From: Clytia hemisphaerica
Taxonomy: Eukaryota > Cnidaria > Hydrozoa > Leptothecata > Clytiidae
Assembly (NCBI GenBank): GCA_902728285.1
Contig: CACVBU010000577.1
Coordinates: 62,001-126,000, forward strand
DNA length: 64,000 nt
Direction of reading: 5' to 3'
Position numbers and translations under genes: made by a program
In this document: positions 54,100 through 64,000 of the stretch, in pieces
Position numbering within the stretch: position 1 is the first letter of the stretch
Layout of the letters: each line of letters opens with the position of its first letter
Notes under the pieces: model-generated
The model's database searches: none
Seen by the model: the letters and a program-made list of their open reading frames with translations, nothing else
Told to the model about the DNA's origin: nothing

Positions 54100-54850
54100 T
54101 ATCAGAGGGGATGTGTGCAGCCTAAATCTTCACGTAATAAAATTTCCTTTTTTTGTCAATTAAACTGGAGCTATATATCTTTTGATCGGATGAATAATTT
54201 TTCCTTCCGCAAACATGGAGATTTATTGTTGCAAATACACACATGGAAAGTTTTGGCGAGACTCGATCGAATTTTGTGCTTGTAATATTGATCCTACTAG
54301 CTAGGCTTTTACGAAATTTTATTTTAGTTTTTGTGCAATATTCGTTTTAAATCTTTTATTATATTATTTTTCTCAGCTTCAACATTAAAGAGATTCTAAC
54401 CCAACATCATGTGAGCCTCTATGCTGTCGCTGTCGCTGTCGCTGTAAATCCCACCATCACATTTTCTAAACGTTTGTTTAAAGTTTGGCCAGAACAAAAT
54501 CGACTCTCTGCTAAGGTAAGAATTGAAATTATTGCTAAAAAAGTACACTTTTGAGATAAAAAAAAATTAGGGGGATTAATTTCATGAAAGTCATATCTTT
54601 GCCATATTTGTATTTTTTTTCTGGAAAAACTTTGAAGACATGGATCAAAAGTGAAGAATTTTTGCAAATTTTCTAAATGACATTTCGATGAAGTAATAGG
54701 CCTAAAAACCAGATGAATTTAAAAAGTTTTGTGATATTTATCTCACTTCTCTTGAATTTTTTAGCACCCAACTATCCAGCTTTCATGTTAGCACGCAACT
54801 ATCCAGTTTCGTGTCACCGTCACCAACAAACGTCTATTCAACTTTAAACT
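54100..54850. other. No supported gene
   Basis: Includes a short CTGTCG microsatellite at about 54423-54445. Nothing else recognised. Confidence 0.45.
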
Positions 54851-54854
54851 CTTG

Positions 54855-55697
54855 GTCTCAAAATAATTTGCAGCTGGAGACAAAAATGGCTGTAACTTTT
54901 GATAGAATTTGAATCAAGTTGCGATTTTGTGCTCTTTGAAAATATATTTGAAAGTGAAATTAGTAAAATCAAGTAAAAATTCGGGAAAAAAACAAGAAAA
55001 ATGAAAATGAAAAATGCAGAAGAAAAAAATCAAGTTCTTGTTGAAATGTGGTATGATTACCATTTTCACAGGAGTAATTCTTCAATCATAAATCGATCGT
55101 CATCACTGTGAAAAAATTTCTCAAAAATAATCATTCAGTCAAAAGATATCAAACAAAGTTATAAGCTGATTGACGTCTAAAAACGCTGTTTTCTGCTGTT
55201 TTTTGGGGTCAATCACTTATTAACTTTCTATCATAACTTCATATTGAATAAATAGTTAAGATTTCCTTCAAAAGTTATAGGTAAAAGAAAAAAGAGTGCA
55301 CACTTATCGTGAACAGACTTTGGATCATCATCACTGTGAAAAAAAAATTCAAAAATATTCATTCAATCAAAAGATATCAAACAAAGTTTATTGCTGGTTG
55401 ACTCTATAAAGTAGTAAAAAACGACAAAAAAACACCCTTTGTCGATCAACCAATAACAAACTTTGTTTGATATCTTTTGATTGAATGAATATTTTTGAAA
55501 ACTTTTTTCAAAGTGATGATAATCTAAAATTGAAGAATCACTCTTCATTTTTATTTTCTTTTTTTTTTCAATTTATTTTTTGCTTGATAATATTCCACTC
55601 AAAAATATCTTTTCAATGAGCACAAAATCGCAACTTGATTCAAATTCTATCAAAAGTTACAGCCATTTTTTTCTCCATCTGCAAATTATTTTGAGAC
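54855..55697. mobile_element. 843-bp foldback element with ~100-bp TIRs and an inner hairpin
   Basis: The left arm starts GTCTCAAAATAATTTGCAG and continues ATGGCTGTAACTTTTGATAG, AATCAAGTTGCGATTTTGTG; the right arm is its inverse ending at 55697. Inside, TCAATCAAAAGATATCAAAC (about 55360) has its inverse at about 55465-55485, forming a second hairpin over 55323-55515, and a third direct copy lies near 55132-55165. No transposase. Confidence 0.8.
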
Positions 55698-55905
55698 AGA
55701 CTTTATATAAATAGCTAGACTTTGTCGTGAATCATCGTCATCGTCATGAACAAACTGGACGCTTACAATACCTATCACTCTTGTACGTTTCGATATCGAA
55801 TAACTATTAAATACATAATATAATGGATATTTGTTAAAAAAATATCTAGAAATCCTAATGGGTATAATTCGTCAGCCAAAGCTGAGCTTTCAAATCGGTT
55901 TTTTC

Positions 55906-55983
55906 CATGCGCTAGCGAAGCGTCAGTTTAAAAAAAAAGGGTTTCCCCGATTTTTTTTTCATGCGCTAGCGAAGCGTCAGTTT
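55906..55983. repeat. Two perfect 24-bp direct repeats
   Basis: CATGCGCTAGCGAAGCGTCA followed by GTTT occurs at 55906-55929 and 55960-55983. The repeat contains the near-palindrome GCGCTAGCG. Context is T-rich (TTTTTTCC before each copy). Confidence 0.8.
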
Positions 55984-56494
55984 TTTCCCGATTGTTCCCG
56001 ATTGGAATATCGAATCAGTATTTTTTATCTCCTTAATGTTATACACCTAATACACCGTACCGGTAAATCTTTTTTTTTTCCGGATTTTTTGTTCTCTATC
56101 ATCGTATGAAAATTTGGCATAGCATCTCACGTATCTGTTTTGGAATTTTAAAAGAGGAGGAGTGCAAGTTCCTTCCGGGCGAAATCTAGGTTACTTAGGT
56201 TACCTTCCAAATAGCTGGCTTGGTAGTGTTTCCAAGGATTTGGCTGGTTGCAAAGACGAAGAAAGCAGTATCTCTTCTCTATTTATTGAAAGGGTAAGAG
56301 TGATTTGATTTTCAAAAGAATTTTCTGATTATTCCTCTTCATATTTGTTTCAAAAAGATAGCTGCAAGTGTAAACTGGTAAATTTACCTCATTTGCAAGT
56401 TATCTAAAAGATAGCATTAAGCTTGTCTGTGTTATATATCAGACTAGCAGCTACACTTGGAGGTTGCATGCAAGCTCCTTGCATCCTCTTGCTT

Positions 56495-56700
56495 ATCTTG
56501 CTTAACTTGATTAACCTATTGAATAACTTGTTTAACCTACAAAACTTTCAAAACCCACCAAACTTGCAAAACGCTCGAAACTTGGGCAAGCTGCTTAACG
56601 TTCAAAACTTTCGAAACCAGTTTAACATTCAAAACTTGCGAAACAAGCTTAACAATCGAAACTTGCGAAACCAGCCAAAAAAACTTGCTAAACCTGCTAA
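56495..56700 (+). repeat. 9-nt periodic repeat (NNN-CRA-AAC)
   Basis: About 20 units in which AAC recurs every 9 nt, e.g. AACTTGCAAAACGCTCGAAAC. In the open frame at 56423 it encodes an x-x-Asn repeat rich in Leu, Gln, Arg and Asn. Confidence 0.8.
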
Positions 56701-56741
56701 GCCAACAGTATATTCCTCTGAGTGACTTTCATTTTAAAAAC

Positions 56742-57635
56742 ATGTCAAACTTTCCACCATACCAAGTTTCAAAAGTTGTTTTAGGCTCATTTAATCAGGT
56801 CAACGAAAGTTTATTCGGTCTGACAGCTGGGACTCAATGCAGTGCTAATTACCTTTACGCTATATTTTGGTCAAATTTTCGCAGAGTTTCTATTTGGAAA
56901 AGTACAGACCTAGACAAAATTTTGATTGAAGGAGACAGGCTATATAAACTACTAGATACTAGCAGCTATTTATCTGTTGACGAAATGCCACGATTCATTG
57001 AGACAAATGGTATTATAACGGAAATTAATTTTTTGAATAATGAAAATGGTGAAGCCAAATTAATTGATGGTTACCCATTACTGCAAATTCCTCTGAGTAC
57101 TTCTCAAAATTCTGAATTTAATGCCTTAATGATAATTAATGGCTTTACTATTGTAATAATGAAGAGGTGTCAAGGCTTTTATGTTTTTGACTCACATAGC
57201 TGTAACGAACTTGGGTTGCGTGATCCTTCCGGAAAGTCATGTCTGTTAAAGTATGAAAATATTTTTGAACTTGAGAAATATATTCAACATTTTTATTTAG
57301 TTAAAATGGAAAAAGAGAACGCTTATTTTGAAATCCAATTCGTTGAAGTTTTTGAACTTAAAGATGACCTTAAAAAGGCACTCCAACAAAATTTTTCAGC
57401 ATTTTTAAGACAATCAAAAAAGCGGAAAAATGATTGCGGTGAAAGAAATGATACTTTCACGCGTAAAAAAACAGAAAGCAATAAGAAATACTATGAACAA
57501 AACAAAGAAAAAATAAAGGGAAAAAGAAAAGAGTATCGTGCCCAAAACAAAGAAAAAATATCTGAAAGAAATAAAACTTATCGTGCGGAAAATAAAGAAA
57601 AAATGTCTGAAAGAGATAAAACAAAGAAAAAATAG
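56742..57635 (+). CDS. C76-like cysteine protease (deubiquitinase-like) of the Helentron
   Basis: ATG at 56742 (MSNFPPYQVSKVV) is preferred; an in-frame ATG at 56685 lies in the 3' end of the repeat tract. Numbering from the longer frame, Cys52 in LTAGTQCSANYLYAIF and Asp169/His171 in GFYVFDSHSCNEL give the C...D-x-H layout of C76-like papain-fold proteases. These are known as an accessory domain in animal Helitrons/Helentrons and share their fold with herpesvirus tegument deubiquitinases. KGDxLYKxL-like (GDRLYKLL) and YLSVDEMPRF blocks support it. The C-terminus is a 12-residue repeat (ENKEKMSERDKT type). The stop at 57633 lies inside the repeat, and the same repeat continues in another frame at 57650-57830, so the break is probably a frameshift. 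Confidence 0.75.
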   Translation: MSNFPPYQVSKVVLGSFNQVNESLFGLTAGTQCSANYLYAIFWSNFRRVSIWKSTDLDKILIEGDRLYKLLDTSSYLSVDEMPRFIETNGIITEINFLNNENGEAKLIDGYPLLQIPLSTSQNSEFNALMIINGFTIVIMKRCQGFYVFDSHSCNELGLRDPSGKSCLLKYENIFELEKYIQHFYLVKMEKENAYFEIQFVEVFELKDDLKKALQQNFSAFLRQSKKRKNDCGERNDTFTRKKTESNKKYYEQNKEKIKGKRKEYRAQNKEKISERNKTYRAENKEKMSERDKTKKK

Positions 57636-57721
57636 CTGAATACAGTCAAACGTATCGTGCGGAAAACCAAGCAAAAATAAATGAAAAAGACAAAACATAT
57701 CGTACTGAAAATAAAGAAAAA

Positions 57722-59074
57722 ATGAATGGAAAAAGTAGATGCTATCGGCAAAATAATAAAAACAAGGTAGCAGAAAGGAAAAAGACCTATTATGAGAAAA
57801 ACAAAAACCAACAAAATGATCGAGTGTCAAAATTTTTGAAACTTATTTATGAAGGTCCTTTTTACATTTGTGTTTGCTGTAACAGATGCCTCTATCGAAA
57901 AACAGTTGTCAAATATTCACCCGAAAAGTATGATATGCCACAAGAATATTATTATTCTGAAGTTATTTCATTTGATGGTAAAACATGTCATAACAAACTT
58001 AAAAAAAATGAGTTACCATGTCAATCTGTCAAAAATAAACTTACCCTCAATGAATTACCCGCTGAATTTCGCACTCTTCGCAGGCTTGAAAAGATTTTGA
58101 TTTCTCGCAGGATATTATTTAAAAAAATTGCAATCATGCCAAAAGGTCAGTTCCCCAAACTCAAAGGTTCTATTTGTAATGTACCTATTGATGTTGAAGA
58201 TATCGCTAATACTTTACCAAGAAGATCAGTCGATAATGGATTAGTCATTGTTAAACTCAAAAGAAAATTAGAATATAACGGACATGTTGTTTTTGAGCCA
58301 ATCAGACCCGATTTCATTCAGCGCATATTGGATTATTTCAAAGAGAACAATCCTCTTTATCAAGACATAGAAATTAATGTCAGTAATATTTCAAATGACG
58401 AGACCATGATACAGAATGCTGCAGATCTCAACGAGGAAACAAATCCTAATGAAAGTGACCAATTTGATGAAAATGTTTCTAATGACAATAGTAATGAACC
58501 ACAGAATAATGCTTCAGATTCCAAAGAGCTTGAAACAACAGCCAACCCACTTGATGCTCACCGTTCAAATGCAAATGAAACAACTCTCTTGCCTCACACT
58601 CCTACTGATGCAGAAGTAGATAATGAAATTTTGTTGTTAGCACCTGGTCAAGGTAAAAAACCTATTTCAATCTTGAATGATGAAAATTGTGAAATACTTG
58701 CACATCCCCATTTATTTCCTAAAGGGAAATTTGGTTACAAAGTTGAACGCGATGTTAAACTAAGTCCATCAAAGTACTTTAACCAGCGTTTATTGAACTA
58801 TACACAAAAGTTTGCTTCTGATTCAGACTACATATTTTTTGCTAATTTTGTAACTGAACAAGTGTCTTTGACCGATCAGATAAATGTTGCAATGAGAAAA
58901 GTTGCTGCCTCAAATTTAAATGCTGGCATGTTAAGTCAGAATTTCAAAGAAACAGTGAGGCAATTCATTGCAAATGATAAGGCTTTTGCCTTTATGAGTA
59001 CTGTTAAAAAAACTCCAGCATATTGGAAAAAATTCCAGCAAGAAGTTTTGGCAATGGTTAAACAGGGCCACTAA
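57722..59074 (+). pseudogene. Helentron DUF6570 and Helitron-like N-terminal domain
   Basis: Starts in the Lys/Glu repeat, then the DUF6570-type module: CVCCNRCLYRKTVVKYSPEK, CHNKLKKNELPCQS and LISRRILFKKIAIMPKGQF. An acidic Asn-rich linker (58410-58640) leads to the Helitron-like N domain (HPHLFPKGKFGYKVERDVKL, YFNQRLLNYTQKFASDSDYI, LTDQINVAMRKV). The frame ends at 59072 after LAMVKQGH, where the next domain continues one base out of register. DUF6570 is a common companion of Helitron proteins. Confidence 0.85.
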
Positions 59075-59079
59075 CTTTC

Positions 59080-61070
59080 TTTTTGACTTTAAGCTGTGCT
59101 GATCAAAGATGGAATGAATTGATCTCCATAATTTACAAACTCAAGGGTCAAAATGTTACTAACGAATTTATTGAGAATCTTTCTTATCATGAAAGGTGTG
59201 ATTTGTTAAATAGCAATCCTGTTCTAGTAGCAAGGCATTTTCAATATAGAGTTGAAGTATTTTTTAAAGAAATTGTTTTGGACGGTCCACTTGGCAAAAC
59301 AACTTATTATGCTATTCGGGTTGAATTTCAAGTACGTGGAAGCCCTCATATTCATTCTTTTCTTTGGATTTTGAATGCGCCAACATTAACTCCGGAAACA
59401 AAATCTAAATATGTAGAATTTGTTGATAAAATAATTAAAGTTTGTTTACCATCACAACAAGAAGATCCAGAATTGTTTAGCCTTGTAAAAACCTATCAAT
59501 TACATCGTCATTCGAAAACTTGTCGTAAATATAAAAATACGCCTTGTAGATTTCATTTCGGCAAATTTCTTTCTGAGAGAACTATTGTTTCAGAGCCTTT
59601 GCCACAAGAATTGCCACAAGAGCAAAAGCAACAATACTGTCACTGAGAAAAGAAGTATTAAGTAAAGTAAGGACATATATAAATGAAAATCTTAATCCAA
59701 GTAAAAGAAATTTTTTTAACCCAGATGCTGAAAATTTCAGTCCTGTTCAAACCATAGATGAAATACTTAATGAATTAGATATTCCCAAGAATGATTATGA
59801 ATATGCTCTGTCAGTATCTGAAGATGATGATTTTCACCTATATTTGAAGCGTGATTCAAATGCGCGTTTTGTAAACAATTATTTTACTGAGGGTCTGAAA
59901 GCTTGGCAAGCAAATTTGGATATTCAACCCGTGTTTAATTATTACAAAGCTGCGACTTACATGTGTGCATATCTTTCTAAAACCGAAGATGAAGTTTCTC
60001 ATGCTATGACCCAAGCTGTTCAAGATGCTTTTGAAAATGGTGGTGACAAATATGAACAAATGAAATCTGTTGCACATGCCTATGTTTCAAAACGAGAAGT
60101 GTCAGTGCAAGAAGCCGTTTATCTCAGTATGCCACAGTTATGGCTTCGGAAGCTTTACCCAGGTGTAACTTTTGCAAATACAAATGTCCCAGAAAAAAAA
60201 TTTAGAATGTGTCTTAGTGAAGATGAAGTTAATGAGTTGCCTGAGGATAGTACTTCAATCTTCAAAAATAATATGCTGGATAGGTATTGTGATAGACCAA
60301 CAGATAGAATTGGGCCTCATAAACCTATTGCCGAAATGTGTTATGCAGAATTCTTGAGGTTCTACAGTTTCGTCTATGAAGAATGTGATGAAAATGATTG
60401 TCAACCTAATGAACTCGAAGATAATTTGATAGAATCGAACCATCCATCAAATGACTATCCAAAGATTGTCAAACTATGTTCAATGAAAGGTAAACTAAAA
60501 TGTCGCAAAGTTCCACTAGTTCTTCGCCTACATGAACCTAATAGAAACAAACATCCAGAAGACTATGCGCATCATCTTTTAATGTTATATTGGCCATTCC
60601 ATGATGAAAATGAATTGCTATCACAGGAACACAACACTTACACAGCAAAGTTATTAGAGCCGGGTGTTATTGAAAAGATTGAGGCAAACAGAGCTTTGAT
60701 CCAACCGTATGCTGGTTTAGTAGATGATGCGTTACAAAGTTATAGAACTGACATTATACTCAATATGAATGACTTTGAACAACAAGAAAATGATGAAACC
60801 AACGCTGAGCTTCAAAATGATACCACAATTAATGATGACCAATCAGATGACAATACCAATGAAGATACTCAACTTAGAGCTGCAATACCAATGGAATCTA
60901 TTTTGCTCCCTGATAATGAAATTAATGGCCGCATAAGATCTCTCAATCATCAACATAGAGAAATCTTTGATGTCATTCATAAATGCGGAAGAGACTTTAT
61001 AAAAAACCTTTCTTCCAAAGTACCTAAAAGTGTAGAACCATTTCACATTTTCTTAACTGGTGGTGGTGGG
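59080..61070 (+). pseudogene. Helentron Rep (HUH nuclease) and start of helicase
   Basis: 59083-59646: MTLSCADQRWNELISII (Rep motif 1), then the HUH motif EFQVRGSPHIHSFLW. A frame change near 59640 leads to 59650-61100, where YYKAATYMCAYLSKTEDE carries the two motif-3 tyrosines (Tyr-x3-Tyr) that cleave the strand. VPLVLRLHEPNRNKHPEDYA and LNHQHREIFDVIHK belong to the Rep-helicase linker. The Walker A region reads HIFLTGGGGKK and then loses frame. The HUH and Tyr residues are all present, so damage is by frameshift rather than loss of active sites. Confidence 0.88.
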
Positions 61071-61568
61071 AAAAAGCCATTTACTAAAAACTATTTATAA
61101 CTCATTATCAAAACTTTTAATGTTCAGAGGTGGCGAACCTACAAAAGAAAGAATTCTTGTACTTGCACCTACAGCTGTAGCTGCTATCAACGTCAAGACC
61201 ACATATGCAGAGAAAATAATTGGACTTTGATCGAAAGAGCAGAATCTACTTTCGATGCCAGAAAAAATAAAAGACAACAGCAAAATCCTATGATGATTCG
61301 AAGAACACAATTTCCTCTGACTTTGTCATATGCATGTACTAGTCACAAGGTACAAGGATTAACCCTTAAATCAGCAGTTGTTAGTTTTGAATTAATTAGA
61401 CAAAGATATTTTAATGAAGGTCAAATGTATGTTAGTTTGTCTAGAGTTACTGACATAAATGGGTTGTTTTTGATTGTTGAATACAGCAGAAATGCAATTC
61501 GGGTAAATGCAGAAGCTGGTCTTGAATATGAGCGATTAAGAAAAGACTGTTCTTTGCAAAATAGTTAA
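61071..61568 (+). pseudogene. Helicase remnants with internal deletion
   Basis: Frame pieces [20 protein letters not shown] and [20 protein letters not shown] (motif Ia region) are followed within a few bases by [36 protein letters not shown] (motif V) and [12 protein letters not shown] (motif VI). The section with motifs II-IV, normally several hundred residues, is gone. The junction is at about 61225-61235. Confidence 0.85.
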
Positions 61569-61601
61569 TGTTTTTCTTCTGTTACTCCCTCTAGCAAATA
61601 T

Positions 61602-62237
61602 TTGCATGTCTCCCTTCTTAATGCACGCTCATTGAATAAACATGCTGATGACATAAATAAGTCAAAAGATCTCATAAGTAGTGACTTATTATGTCTAACT
61701 GAGACCCAGCTTTCTTTGTCAAGTGATACAAGTAACATTGATAAAAAATTGGGCAGTTTCAATATAGAGTATAACAACATGTCAGTAAATCGCTTTCAAA
61801 ATAATGCATGTTGCTCAAATACATCAACTCAAATTTTAGAGTGTGATAAAGTAGCTGGCCATACATTAGTTAGATTTTCGAAAGAGGCATTTAGTAATAA
61901 AACTGTTAAGCTTTTGCTTTTGTACAAGCCACCTAATTACTCAACAGAGAATTTTTGTGAAGAATTAAGACAAGTGACAGCTTATGATGACATTGATATA
62001 ATAGTTGGAGATTTCAACATTGACGCTCTAGATCCAGCAAGCAACTTCTTGAGAAATATTCTTTCTTCGTATGAAATGATTGTGAACGATCCAACACATC
62101 TAGCAGGAGGTCTTCTTGACCATGTGTATTTAAAAAAAAGCTTTATCAGTCAGAAAGAAGTGCAATATTTTATAAAGGATACATACTTTTCTGACCATGA
62201 TGGGGTTTGCTTCACTTTATTGAATAATTGCGAATAA
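61602..62237 (+). CDS. Helentron C-terminal EEP endonuclease, intact
   Basis: One open frame carrying the full catalytic set: LLNARSLNKHADDI (Asn), LLCLTETQLSL (Glu), IIVGDFNIDALD (Asp/Asn), GGLLDHVYLK (Asp) and FSDHDGVCF (Asp-His). This domain was captured from a CR1-like LINE in the Helentron lineage. The ATG at 61602 is internal to the original polyprotein (KYLHVSLLNARS precedes without a break in the upstream frame change), so translation here would need read-through from the helicase part. Confidence 0.85.
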   Translation: MHVSLLNARSLNKHADDINKSKDLISSDLLCLTETQLSLSSDTSNIDKKLGSFNIEYNNMSVNRFQNNACCSNTSTQILECDKVAGHTLVRFSKEAFSNKTVKLLLLYKPPNYSTENFCEELRQVTAYDDIDIIVGDFNIDALDPASNFLRNILSSYEMIVNDPTHLAGGLLDHVYLKKSFISQKEVQYFIKDTYFSDHDGVCFTLLNNCE

Positions 62238-63740
62238 AACTTTTATTTTGTTTAACTTATTTAGACTGCTTGACCTACACCGCCTAACCTACTTACTTAG
62301 CCCACTTGAATTTACTCTTCTGAGGGGAGGGGAGGGGTGAGGGTATGAAGGGAATGCAGAATTCTTTAGTATTTCTAAACAATTTGCTTCCACCAGTACA
62401 CAGAACACAATTAATTTTGCATCTCCTTTTTACACCTCACCATGTGCATGTAAATTCAAAGTAATATATTATACTGATGATGCAAGCTTTTCTAGGTAAT
62501 GGATGCTCATTACATAGATTTGAAATTTGAGAATAATAATTAGGTGATTATTTATTCACAAACAAAGGTCAGTATATCTTTATTACCAAAGATTTACATG
62601 CACCTGTTAGATGTTTTTGCTAAATAACTTGACTCAAAAAAAGTTTTTTTGCCTCCGAGATTAAAAATGTTTTAAAGATGATAAAAAACAGTAACACTTT
62701 TTCAAAGATAAGGAATCACATTTCGAAATTCTAATATACTTCATTCATTCATTCGTTCTTAGAAAAAATTCTATTTGAATGCCAGTCAGCTGTAAAGAGA
62801 TCGTTGAGAACAATGGTACTACTCTTGTTTTTTTTTCTATTTAAAATTTTTCATGTTAATGCACAAAAGAATTAATTATTATTGTTATTATTTTTGTCAA
62901 CTTAACATTTTTGTCAAATAGTACATATAAATTATGAATTATATTTGCATTTATTTAATGAATTTTTTTTTTAGTTTCTATACATTATGTTTTTAAAATC
63001 AGTTCATACAACTGGATGCAACTCATTTATGATAAAAAGTTAACATGGACAGTACATAAAAAATTGACTGCAAAATTAAAGACTTATTAAATTGAATTGT
63101 TTAATGTTGCATTGGAGTTTGTCAAAGTATTGGTTGTAATTCTTTTAATTTATCGATTTTGTTGTGATTGTGATTGGTATTTATCTTTGTAGAGTAACGT
63201 TGAATGTGGATCCATCGATAAAAATCGAAAGAAATGGACAATAGTTCGACTCACCATTGGTACTGTGGAATGACTCAATCGATCCGATAATGCTAAATCA
63301 AACTACATAGAAAACACAATAACCAACGAAGGTTAGTGAATTATGATGATTGTTATTAGATCATATTTTTAAAACAAGTGCTGTAAGCGATCTTTTTCTT
63401 GAAACTGTCGTGTGAATACTTTTCCAAAATTACTGGATTGTTGTTTTTTAACGTGCTATTTTCTCAGTGGTTTTAATACGAATTTAAAGTTACCTGTATA
63501 GAGTTCTAATTACAATGACACTCTTTATTGTCAGGATCTAGTTATACACTCGCCTTTATCAACCCTCACTCGTCAATCAAGACCGAACGAAATAACTGTA
63601 ACTTCTGCATCACCTCTTCCATACAAATAATAGAACATGGATGCTACAAAATTCAAAATCAGGTAAATTTATTCTTGTCTTGCTTCATTTTCGAATTTAA
63701 TTATGATTTCTTTAAGTGAGGCCTGGAATTGTCGAGTTAG
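62238..63740. other. 3' flank of the Helentron, no supported gene
   Basis: Holds a G-rich tract (GAGGGGAGGGGAGGGGTGAG at about 62316) and words such as TGCTTGACCTACACCGCCTA similar in style to the 5' minisatellite, possibly near the element's end. A 63-codon frame at 63528-63719 shows no motif. Confidence 0.45.
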
Positions 63741-63749
63741 AAAACTTCG

Positions 63750-64000
63750 AATGAGCAATTTTCGAGTTAGCAAGATTATGACGTCACTCAATCTCTAACT
63801 CGGTTTTTTATTTTCACAAGAAGATTCTTGAGTTAAGCTTAACTCGGGTTTTTTCCCACTAAATTTTTTTCATTTTGCAATTTAACTCGAAAATCCTCTT
63901 GTGAAAATAAAAAACCGAGTAAGAGATTGAGTGACGTCATAATTTATACTTTCATGACGTCATAATCTTGCTTACTCGAAAATTGCTAACTCGAAAATTG
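63750..64000. mobile_element. Foldback element with TGACGTCA, cut by the window end
   Basis: The left arm CGAGTTAGCAAGATTATGAC, then TCACTCAATCTCTAACTCGG and TATTTTCACAAGA is mirrored from about 63885 (TCTTGTGAAAATAAAAAACC, GAGATTGAGTGACGTCATAA, AATCTTGCTTACTCG). TGACGTCA occurs three times. The window end truncates the right side. Confidence 0.75.

Larger units (their letters stand above)
56423..62237 (+). mobile_element. Helentron (Helitron2) with C76-like protease and EEP endonuclease, disabled
   Basis: Plus-strand order: 9-nt minisatellite, C76-like cysteine protease, Lys/Glu repeat, DUF6570, Helitron-like N domain, HUH Rep nuclease, SF1 helicase remnants and EEP endonuclease. A C-terminal EEP endonuclease defines the Helentron lineage of rolling-circle transposons. 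Frameshifts at about 57635, 59074, 59646 and 61070, and a helicase-core deletion near 61228, disable it. Neither terminus is defined, because these elements lack long TIRs and target duplications. Confidence 0.88.

Overview
This is an AT-rich animal nuclear DNA window with spliced genes, eukaryotic tRNA genes and many transposable elements. The mix of element families (CR1/L2-like LINE, DIRS, Crypton-like YR, Helentron, P-element, PIF/Harbinger, a DUF6729-like gene, several unnamed repeat families) suggests an early-branching or marine invertebrate, most likely a cnidarian. That assignment is an inference from repeat content. I see no ordinary housekeeping protein gene; the clearest host genes are two tRNAs.

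Layout. 1-6.2 kb: a decayed CR1/L2-type LINE (esterase ORF1, endonuclease, RT, poly-A) split by a 931-bp TIR element with a 9-bp target duplication. 6.3-9.4 kb (minus): a frameshifted DUF6729-like gene, then a near-perfect hairpin. 11.7-17.4 kb: a spacer repeat with tRNA-Glu(CTC), a 4489-bp DIRS retrotransposon (minus) with both inverted termini and the internal complementary region, then tRNA-Pro(AGG) with the same spacer repeat. 17.9-21.2 kb: a small ORF running into a 113-bp satellite, then a spliced repeat-family gene behind two CCAAT boxes. 21.4-22.7 kb: nested MITEs. 23.75-26.4 kb (minus): five in-phase exons of a P-element/THAP9-like transposase lacking its N-terminus.

26.7-31.4 kb: two small lysine-rich ORFs flank two arrays of one 221-bp satellite in opposite orientations, each unit carrying TGACGTCA; an assembly gap (29751-30080) lies inside. 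31.6-33.6 kb (minus): an intact 671-aa zinc finger / tyrosine recombinase / Myb protein, Crypton-like. 35.3-38.3 kb: an intact three-exon gene for a DDE-like protein with a PHD-like tail. 38.4-44.4 kb: MITEs and degenerate repeats. 44.4-48.4 kb: fragments of a repeat-family gene, a LINE RT, a PIF/Harbinger transposase, a Penelope-like RT and a coiled-coil gene. 51.1-53.0 kb: a 1867-bp element whose long TIRs are built from a short repeated motif. 56.4-62.2 kb: a broken Helentron with a C76-like cysteine protease, DUF6570, HUH Rep, a helicase that has lost its core, and an intact EEP endonuclease. The window ends inside a large inverted repeat.

The best-preserved coding units, and hence the best candidates for recent or current activity, are the Crypton-like protein, the three-exon DDE-like gene and the DIRS element (architecturally complete, with about three ORF lesions). 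Most other elements are nested, truncated or frameshifted. Two unrelated tyrosine-recombinase systems (DIRS and Crypton-like) lie within 20 kb of each other.
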